Source of the DNA: Sphingomonadales bacterium
GTDB lineage: Bacteria; Pseudomonadota; Alphaproteobacteria; Sphingomonadales; Sphingomonadaceae
Direction of reading: 5' to 3'
Length of the DNA: 5,557 nucleotides
Assembly (NCBI GenBank): GCA_028868335.1
Contig: JAGWUU010000209.1
Location: forward strand, 1-5,557
Position numbers and translations under genes: made by a program. Positions 1-4,559 of the stretch are shown here, one piece after another (positions within the stretch are counted from its first letter, which is position 1; every line of letters starts with the position of its first letter). The notes under the pieces were generated by a model. It saw only the letters and a list, made by a program, of their open reading frames with translations, had not been told where the DNA came from and searched no databases.

Positions 1-38
1 CTGCCATGACCGTCATCCCGGGATGACGGTCATGGCAG
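1..38. repeat. Perfect 38-bp palindrome (zero loop)
   Basis: Bases 1-19 (CTGCCATGACCGTCATCCC) are the exact reverse complement of bases 20-38, with no mismatch and no spacer. Each arm also contains its own near-palindrome: ATGAC-C-GTCAT at 6-16 and ATGAC-G-GTCAT at 23-33, centred 17 bp apart. As RNA it would fold into about 17 bp with a four-base loop. No T-run follows it, so it is not a canonical intrinsic terminator. It lies 63 bp upstream of the MFS start. It could be an operator for a dimeric regulator, the hairpin ending an unseen upstream gene, or one of the dispersed GTCATCCC-type intergenic palindromes I associate with sphingomonad genomes. It sits at the window edge, so it may extend further left. 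Confidence 0.85.
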
Positions 39-101
39 GGACTTCGGTTCCAGGTGACTGGAAACTGGCCGCCGCATCCAGACGGCGCGAGGGGAGTTAG
101 G
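39..101 (+). promoter_or_regulatory. Leader of the MFS-SDR unit with hairpins and ribosome binding site
   Basis: This is non-coding sequence between the palindrome and the MFS start. It holds a short hairpin, TTCCAG (48-53) / CTGGAA (58-63) with loop GTGA, and a weaker one, CGCCG (70-74) / CGGCG (83-87). GAGGGGAG at 89-96 is a strong Shine-Dalgarno match 5 nt before ATG 102, and it decides that start. I see no convincing -35/-10 pair. The promoter is either left of the window or of a type that is not recognisable by eye. Confidence 0.5.
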
Positions 102-1334
102 ATGGCCGAACCGCGCAAGCCGACGTTCATGACCGGGCTGTCGCTGCTGTTTCCGATCACGCTGTCGGTGATGGCGGCGTTGTTCGTTGCCCCGATCGCA
201 CCCAAGATCGCCGAGGCCTATGGCCCGACCGGTCGCTTCACGCCCGACCAGCTCCAGTCCTACATCGGCTGGATCATCACCGCCCCGGCGCTGTGCGTCG
301 CGCTGTTCTCGATTCCGGCGGGCGCTCTGGGCGACTGGATCGGACGGCGGCGGCTGCTGATCTGGGCCATGGCGCTCTACGTGGTGGTGGGGGTGATGCC
401 CTTCTTCCTCAATGACCTGTCGCATATCCTGTGGAGCCGGATCGCCGTGGGCATGGTCGAGGCGATGCTGATGACGCTTTCCACCACGTTGATCGGCGAT
501 TTCTTCAAGGGCGAGGCGCGCAACCGCTGGCTGTCCGCGCAGACCGGGGTGGCCAGCACCTTTGCGATCTTCGCAATCCTGATCGCCGGGGTGGTAGGGG
601 CGAAGGATTGGCACAACGTATTCCTGCTTTATCTTCTGCCTGCCGTGTTCCTGGTGCTGGTGCTTCTCTTCACCTGGGAGCCGGAAGAGACCGAACACCT
701 GCACGATCACACGCTTGCGGTGGAAGGGAAGTGGAGCGACCTGCCCTGGGGAGTGATGAGCGTGATCTGCCTGATCACCCTGTTCGGTGCTGTGATGTTC
801 TACACGGTGCAGATCAAACTGCCCGACGCGCTGAAAGACCTTGGCGTGATACTGCCCGATGGCAGCTACGATTCAGCGCGCGGTGGGCTGATGACCGCGG
901 TGGCCAGCGTGTTCGTGCCGGTGGGAACGGTCTGTTTCTGGTTCTTCTCGCCGCGCCTCAGCCTCAAGGGCATGTTCGTCATGGAGTTCGCCCTGCTCGG
1001 CCTGGGCTTCCTGCTGATGAGCGTCATCACTGACCCATGGACCTTCACCTTCGCCGCCGGGCTCGACCAGATCGGAGCGGGCATGCTGCTGCCGACGCTG
1101 CTGACCTGCGCGGTGGGGCAACTGCCCTTTGCGGTGCGCGGGCGCGGCACCGGGTTGTGGACCGCGACCTTCTCGCTCGGTCAGTTCGCCTGCAACAACG
1201 CGGCTGTGCCGTTCATCATGAAATACACCGGCGGGATCCTGCCGACATTGGGCGTGCTGGGCTGGTTGTGCATCGGTGCCGGGTTGCTCGCCTTGATAGC
1301 GCCGCTGCGCACGCCCCGGCCGGTCGCTGCATGA
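102..1334 (+). CDS. MFS transporter, probable substrate uptake permease
   Basis: A 410-residue integral membrane protein of the Major Facilitator Superfamily, a normal length for a 12-helix carrier. What shows it: a run of hydrophobic helices in two halves (about residues 12-190 and 212-405), and the family signature in the loop between helices 2 and 3, GALGDWIGRRR at 74-84. A hydrophilic central loop (about 189-211, rich in Glu and His) separates the halves. ATG 102 is chosen because GAGGGGAG lies 5 nt upstream. An in-frame ATG at 54 would add 16 polar residues but starts inside the small leader hairpin and has no ribosome binding site. The stop overlaps the next start as ATGA (1331-1334), so the following SDR is translationally coupled. 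MFS carriers are normally ion-coupled or facilitative transporters of the inner membrane. The neighbours suggest import of an organic acid, polyol or similar catabolic substrate, but specificity cannot be read from the sequence. Confidence 0.92.
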   Translation: MAEPRKPTFMTGLSLLFPITLSVMAALFVAPIAPKIAEAYGPTGRFTPDQLQSYIGWIITAPALCVALFSIPAGALGDWIGRRRLLIWAMALYVVVGVMPFFLNDLSHILWSRIAVGMVEAMLMTLSTTLIGDFFKGEARNRWLSAQTGVASTFAIFAILIAGVVGAKDWHNVFLLYLLPAVFLVLVLLFTWEPEETEHLHDHTLAVEGKWSDLPWGVMSVICLITLFGAVMFYTVQIKLPDALKDLGVILPDGSYDSARGGLMTAVASVFVPVGTVCFWFFSPRLSLKGMFVMEFALLGLGFLLMSVITDPWTFTFAAGLDQIGAGMLLPTLLTCAVGQLPFAVRGRGTGLWTATFSLGQFACNNAAVPFIMKYTGGILPTLGVLGWLCIGAGLLALIAPLRTPRPVAA

Positions 1335-2044
1335 GCGGGCGTCTGGCAGGCAAGGTTGCGGTCGTAACCGGCGCGGCCAACGGGATCGGCAAGGGCTGCG
1401 CGGAAATCTTTTCGCGCGAGGGAGCAACCGTGGTCGGCGTTGATCGCGATGATTGCGACCTGACCGACGAGGCTGCGGTCAATGCGCTGTTCGCCCGCAT
1501 CGGCGACGAGCATGGCCGGATCGACGCTCTGGTCAACGCGGCCGCCTTCGCGGTGTTCGCCTGGATCGAGGACCTGTCCTACGCCGACTGGAGAAAGACC
1601 CTGACGGGCGAACTCGATATCGTGTTCCTGACGACCCGCGCCGCCTGGCCCTGGCTCAAGGCGAGCGGTCAAATGGGCAAGGGACCAAGCGTGATCAACT
1701 TCGCCAGCGCCAATGCCCGCCATGCGCTGGAAGGCTCTCCGGCGCTGGCACACTGCGCGGGCAAGGGCGGTGTGCTCGCCATGACCCGGCAACTGGCGAT
1801 GGAGGGAGCCCCCCACGGCATCCGCGCCAACACCATCGCTCCCGGCTTCATCAAGACCGCCGCCACCGCCGCCCACCTCGCCGCCGATCCGGGTTTCGAG
1901 CAGCAGGTGCTGGCCAAGAACATGCTCAAACGGCTGGGAGAACCCGAGGACATCGCCTGGTGCGCAGTCTGGCTGGCGAGCGACGAGGCGCGCTACGTGA
2001 CCGGAGCGGATGTTCCAGTCGATGCGGGAGCGACGGCGTGGTGA
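1331..2044 (+). CDS. Short-chain dehydrogenase/reductase with atypical active site
   Basis: A 237-residue SDR-fold protein with a Rossmann domain. Visible motifs: cofactor glycine motif TGAANGIG (13-20); Asp38 at the end of strand beta2, which in this family favours NAD over NADP; VNAAAF at 68-73 in place of the usual NNAG; Ser126; IRANTIAPG near 160-170; and C-terminal PVDAGATAW. It is short because Asp38 is followed almost at once by CDLTD (42-46), so the usual alphaC/beta3 segment is lost. The classical catalytic Asn-Ser-Tyr-Lys set reads Glu94-Ser126-His141-Lys145. The YxxxK position is HCAGK, and codon 1751-1753 is CAC. The frame is otherwise clean and coding-like, so this looks like a subfamily trait, not decay. 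It starts at ATG 1331, overlapping the MFS stop by 4 nt, with no separate strong ribosome binding site. Likely a cytosolic oxidoreductase of the same pathway as the transporter. Whether it keeps dehydrogenase activity is open. Confidence 0.88.
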   Translation: MSGRLAGKVAVVTGAANGIGKGCAEIFSREGATVVGVDRDDCDLTDEAAVNALFARIGDEHGRIDALVNAAAFAVFAWIEDLSYADWRKTLTGELDIVFLTTRAAWPWLKASGQMGKGPSVINFASANARHALEGSPALAHCAGKGGVLAMTRQLAMEGAPHGIRANTIAPGFIKTAATAAHLAADPGFEQQVLAKNMLKRLGEPEDIAWCAVWLASDEARYVTGADVPVDAGATAW

Positions 2045-2046
2045 GG

Positions 2047-2066
2047 TGAGGGGCAGGTAGCCCTCA
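2047..2066. terminator. Weak hairpin between convergent genes
   Basis: The two operons converge with 19 bp between stop codons. The gap holds TGA(G)GGGC at 2047-2054 pairing with GCCCTCA at 2060-2066 around the loop AGGTA, with one bulged G. That is about 7 bp and overlaps the stop codon of the leftward SDR. There is no T-run on either strand. It could slow converging transcription, but it is a weak terminator candidate only. Confidence 0.25.
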
Positions 2067-2813
2067 ACTCCCGTCGGTAATCAGCGTCCCGCCATCGACC
2101 ACCAGGTTCTGTCCGGTAACAAAGGCCCCTGCATCGGATGCCAGGAACACTGCCGCCCCCGCGATCTCTTCCGGTTTTCCTGGCCGTCGCAGCGGCGTCA
2201 TCGCCATGCGGCGGGCCATGAATTCGGCATTGTCGAGCAGTGGTTGCGACAGTTCGGTGGCCACGAAACCGGGGCTGATCGCGTTGACCCGCACATTGCG
2301 CGGCCCCCATTCCACGGCGAGGTTGCGTGCCAGTTGCGCGACCCCGGCCTTGGCCAGCGCATAGGCGTTGATCCGTCCGTTGCCGCGCAGGCCGGACAGA
2401 CTGGCGATCAGCACCGCCGCCCCGCCACCGCGCGCGGCGATGTGCGGCAAGGCCTGATTGCAGAGCACCACCTGGCTGCGCAGGTTGATCGCCATGACCC
2501 GCGCGTAGTCGTTCATGTCGATCTCGGCAAAGGCGCCCGGCTTGCCGGTGATCCCTGCGTTGCACACGACAATGTCCAGTCCGCCCAGTTCGCTCACGGC
2601 ACAGTCGACCAGGCGGGACAGCGCCGCGTCATCGGTCACGTCGCACTGACAGCCCGGCATCCCGAGTTCCGCCGCGACCCGTTCCGTATCTGCGGAATCC
2701 TCGCTGGAGATCACCACGCGCGCCCCGGCGGCGATCAGCCCTTCGGCGATCGCCCGGCCAATCCCGCGGGTCGATCCGGTGACGATCGCCGCCTTCCCGT
2801 CGAGCCGGAACAT
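2064..2813 (-). CDS. Classical SDR family NAD(P)-dependent oxidoreductase
   Basis: A 249-residue classical SDR, the normal length for the family. Motifs are complete: TGSTRGIG (12-19) for cofactor binding, CNAG (84-87), and the catalytic tetrad Asn110, Ser138, Tyr151, Lys155 (YALAK at 151-155). VNAISPG follows about 25 residues after the catalytic Lys, and the C-terminus is LVVDGGTLITDGS. The sequence style matches 3-oxoacyl-reductase, sugar-acid and alcohol dehydrogenase SDRs. The residues after beta2 (ISSED, 35-39) do not settle NAD versus NADP. ATG 2813 begins 5 nt after the cupin stop. An in-frame GTG 9 nt earlier (2822) would overlap the cupin stop as GTGA and add three residues, and neither has a strong ribosome binding site. 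The frame stays open to 2930, but that extension lies inside the cupin gene and is not SDR-like. It is last in the FAH-cupin-SDR operon, probably oxidising or reducing a hydroxyl/keto group of the pathway intermediate. The exact substrate is unknown. Confidence 0.92.
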   Translation of the reverse strand: MFRLDGKAAIVTGSTRGIGRAIAEGLIAAGARVVISSEDSADTERVAAELGMPGCQCDVTDDAALSRLVDCAVSELGGLDIVVCNAGITGKPGAFAEIDMNDYARVMAINLRSQVVLCNQALPHIAARGGGAAVLIASLSGLRGNGRINAYALAKAGVAQLARNLAVEWGPRNVRVNAISPGFVATELSQPLLDNAEFMARRMAMTPLRRPGKPEEIAGAAVFLASDAGAFVTGQNLVVDGGTLITDGS

Positions 2814-2818
2814 CGTGT

Positions 2819-3331
2819 TCACTTGTGATCCGGCTTGTCTTCTTCGAGCGGGACGCCGTTGTGCAGATAGGCGGGCGCCTCGATCAGGATGAAGGCGATG
2901 CGCGTCACCTTGTCGGTGGTGTTGCGCCACAGGTGATTGGTGCCGCGCTGGACCACGATGCCGCCCTGCCCGATGGTTTTCTTGCGCCCGTCCTCCAGTT
3001 CCAGCTCGATCTCGTTTTCAAGGACGATGCCATAGTCGATCGAATTGGTGCGGTGCATCGGGCTTTCCTTGCCCGGCAGCATATCGGTGATGCGGATCAC
3101 CGATCCGCGCTCCAGCGTCAGCCCGGTCGGCAGGTCTCGCCCGTCGCGTTCGTCGTTTAGGCTGGCCGGAACCGTCTCGGTCGACCAGATCGTCAGGAAG
3201 CTGGCATCGCCCGACGGGATCATCCGGGTCGGCGAGAAATCCTCAGAGCGGAACACCGCGCGGCCGTCCGCGTCGTGCCCGGTGACGACACGCTGGACCA
3301 GCGGCAGACCGGAATCGGAACGCTGGCTCAC
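2819..3331 (-). CDS. Cupin-domain protein
   Basis: A 170-residue single-domain cupin. The double-stranded beta-helix lies at about residues 70-152: PMHRTNSIDYGIVLENE (91-107) corresponds to cupin motif 1 and VVQRGTNHLWRN (126-137) to motif 2. His93 and His133 are the clear metal-binding candidates, with Asp99 possibly replacing the usual Glu. The second His of the standard HxH is Thr95, so metal binding may be reduced or use a different set. I recall this SPMHRT...DYGIVLEGE / QRGTNHxWRN style as a widespread family of small cupins next to oxidoreductases, without an established reaction. The start is GTG (3331-3329), which overlaps the FAH stop TGA as GTGA, indicating translational coupling. 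The stop lies 5 nt before the next SDR. It may be an isomerase, decarboxylase, dioxygenase-like or binding accessory enzyme. I do not assign a reaction. Confidence 0.87.
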   Translation of the reverse strand: MSQRSDSGLPLVQRVVTGHDADGRAVFRSEDFSPTRMIPSGDASFLTIWSTETVPASLNDERDGRDLPTGLTLERGSVIRITDMLPGKESPMHRTNSIDYGIVLENEIELELEDGRKKTIGQGGIVVQRGTNHLWRNTTDKVTRIAFILIEAPAYLHNGVPLEEDKPDHK

Positions 3332-4272
3332 GGCCGGACCACCTTCTGGTCGATCGTGCCGAAGGGAGCGCGGCCATCGGCAAGGCGGCCCTCCATCCGT
3401 ATGGTGTCGCCGAAGCGCATGAATTCCGTGACTGGTGCGCCGGTATCGACAATCTCGATCCCGCGCCGTTCAGCGATGCATGACGAACCGATCTCGCGAT
3501 AGTTCTCGTTGGAGACGGTGCCCGATCCGATCACCGTTCCGGCCACGAGGTCGCGCGTTGCGCAGGCATGGGCGACCAGATCGTGGAAGCCGTGGCCCAT
3601 CGGTTCGCCGTTGGCCGCGCCAAAGCGCTTGCCGTTCCATTCGACGATCAGGTCGGCGCAGACGCGGCCGTTGCGCCACTGGTCGCCCAGTTCGTCCGGC
3701 GTGACAGCGAACGGGGCCATGCTGCATGGCGGCTTGGCCTGAACCCAGCCGAACCCGGTCTTCATTTCGGGACCGGCGAGCTTGCGCAGCGACCAGTCGT
3801 TGATCTGCACGACCAGCTTGATGTGCTTGATGCAATCCGCCGCGCTGGTTCCCATCGGCACCGCATCGACGATCACTCCGAATTCACCCTCGAAGTCGAT
3901 ACCCAGGTCCTCGGAGGGAAAGCGCACGTCCTCGCCCGGCGCGTAGAATCGATCGGACGTGCCCTGGTACATCAGGGGCTTTTCGGTCTTTTCAGGGACG
4001 ATCCCCAGAACCTTGTCCATCAGTTCGCCGTGGCAGGCGAAGGCCGAACCGTCGAGCCACTGCCAGGCGCGCGGCAGCGGAGCGAGGGCGCGCGAGGCGT
4101 CGAATGGTTCAGGGAACCGGGTGATGGCGGCCATCTGCGGCGCGACCCCGTCCCAATTCTCCAACGCTTCCTGCAAGGTGTTCGCCGACGCAGGAACGCA
4201 GGCGCTGCCATCGGGCGAAACGACGACCAGGCGCCCGTCTCTCGTTCCGTCATTCAAAGTTGCCAGCCGCAT
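3328..4272 (-). CDS. Fumarylacetoacetate hydrolase (FAH) family protein
   Basis: A 314-residue FAH-superfamily enzyme. Family members use a divalent metal to hydrolyse, or otherwise act on, 2,4-dioxo acids (fumarylacetoacetate, acylpyruvates, diketo sugar acids). The N-terminal part (1-75, MRLATLNDGTRDG at 1-13, APLPRAWQWLDGSA at 64-77) matches the bacterial fumarylacetoacetase-type group of about 330 residues. The catalytic domain follows: MYQGTSDRFYAPGEDV (101-116), the acidic metal motif DFEGEFG (126-132, ligands likely Glu128 and Glu130), NDWSLR (158-163, ligand Asp159), Lys180 in QAKPP, and GSGTVSN (near 248-254) in the substrate loop. All expected metal ligands appear present. ATG 4272 is preceded by AAGGGGAG (forward 4282-4289) with 9 nt spacing. 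It is first in the operon and overlaps the cupin by 4 nt. No homogentisate dioxygenase or maleylacetoacetate isomerase is in view, so a tyrosine-pathway role is not supported. Cleavage of a diketo intermediate made by the neighbouring dehydrogenases is more likely. Confidence 0.93.
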   Translation of the reverse strand: MRLATLNDGTRDGRLVVVSPDGSACVPASANTLQEALENWDGVAPQMAAITRFPEPFDASRALAPLPRAWQWLDGSAFACHGELMDKVLGIVPEKTEKPLMYQGTSDRFYAPGEDVRFPSEDLGIDFEGEFGVIVDAVPMGTSAADCIKHIKLVVQINDWSLRKLAGPEMKTGFGWVQAKPPCSMAPFAVTPDELGDQWRNGRVCADLIVEWNGKRFGAANGEPMGHGFHDLVAHACATRDLVAGTVIGSGTVSNENYREIGSSCIAERRGIEIVDTGAPVTEFMRFGDTIRMEGRLADGRAPFGTIDQKVVRP

Positions 4273-4488
4273 CAGGCCCTACTCCCCTTGGGTTCCCTGG
4301 ATCACAACACACCCGCCACACGGGCGGTCGCGCGCAATCCGATCATTTTCCCCGTTACGGTCGACCCGGCCTGCGGACAAAGGCATTCGATCGATAGTCT
4401 CTCATCGAAACTATGCGATGGTCGGCCCATGCTCCGCCGTGCATTGGGCGGTCCGGTGTCATCCACAATATCCGGTGACAGCACGGCT

Positions 4489-4518
4489 TTAACTGACTGA
4501 TACGCAGACAAATATACT
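4489..4518 (+). promoter_or_regulatory. Candidate sigma70-type promoter for the HisD-like gene
   Basis: TTAACT (4489-4494; 4 of 6 to TTGACA) and TATACT (4513-4518; 5 of 6 to TATAAT) are separated by 18 bp, in the most AT-rich part of the intergenic region. Transcription would start near 4525, giving a leader of about 35 nt. The TGATACG/CGTATCA repeat brackets the -10 element, as an operator might. Prediction by eye only. Confidence 0.45.
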
Positions 4519-4546
4519 TCAATTTCAATATCGTATCATCGGAACA

Positions 4547-4552
4547 AGAGGA
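4547..4552 (+). promoter_or_regulatory. Ribosome binding site of the HisD-like gene
   Basis: AGAGGA lies 7 nt before ATG 4560. This fixes the start of the partial dehydrogenase gene and rules out the short frame beginning at 4568, which is in a different phase. Confidence 0.7.
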
Positions 4553-4559
4553 TTCAAGG

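Larger units (their letters stand above)
4273..4559. promoter_or_regulatory. Divergent intergenic control region
   Basis: This is 287 bp between the leftward FAH start and the rightward HisD-like start, with no believable gene. Its right third is clearly richer in A and T than the flanking genes. It holds three operator-like inverted repeats: ATCG-ATAGT (4390-4398) / ACTAT-G-CGAT (4410-4419), TGTCA (4457-4461) / TGACA (4476-4480), and TGATACG (4498-4504) / CGTATCA (4532-4538). A short CCGCC/GGCGG hairpin (4313-4327) would lie in the FAH leader. No regulator gene is present in the window. I could not pick a convincing promoter for the leftward operon. Confidence 0.6.

Noticed and set aside
54..101. 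Upstream ATG at 54 as the start of the MFS protein
   Set aside because: It would add 16 polar residues, lies inside a small hairpin and has no ribosome binding site. ATG 102 has GAGGGGAG at the right distance.
1331..2044. The upstream SDR as a pseudogene because of its missing Tyr
   Set aside because: The frame is uninterrupted, the cofactor motif and C-terminus are intact, and it overlaps the MFS stop by ATGA. A specialised family member is more likely.
2814..2930. N-terminal extension of the leftward SDR to an ATG at 2930
   Set aside because: The extra 39 residues lie entirely within the cupin gene in another frame and show no SDR character. The SDR fold begins at MFRLDGKAAIVTG from 2813.
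4313..4327. CCGCC/GGCGG hairpin as a riboswitch or attenuator for the FAH operon
   Set aside because: A 5-bp stem in GC-rich DNA is expected by chance, and no alternative pairing or leader peptide was seen.
3568..4500. Open frame of about 310 codons on the plus strand opposite the FAH gene
   Set aside because: It is antisense to a well-supported FAH-family gene, runs into the divergent promoter region, and has no ribosome binding site or family motif.
4302..4511. Small open frame in the divergent intergenic region (minus strand)
   Set aside because: No ribosome binding site, no recognisable motif, and it covers the promoter-like and inverted-repeat sequences.
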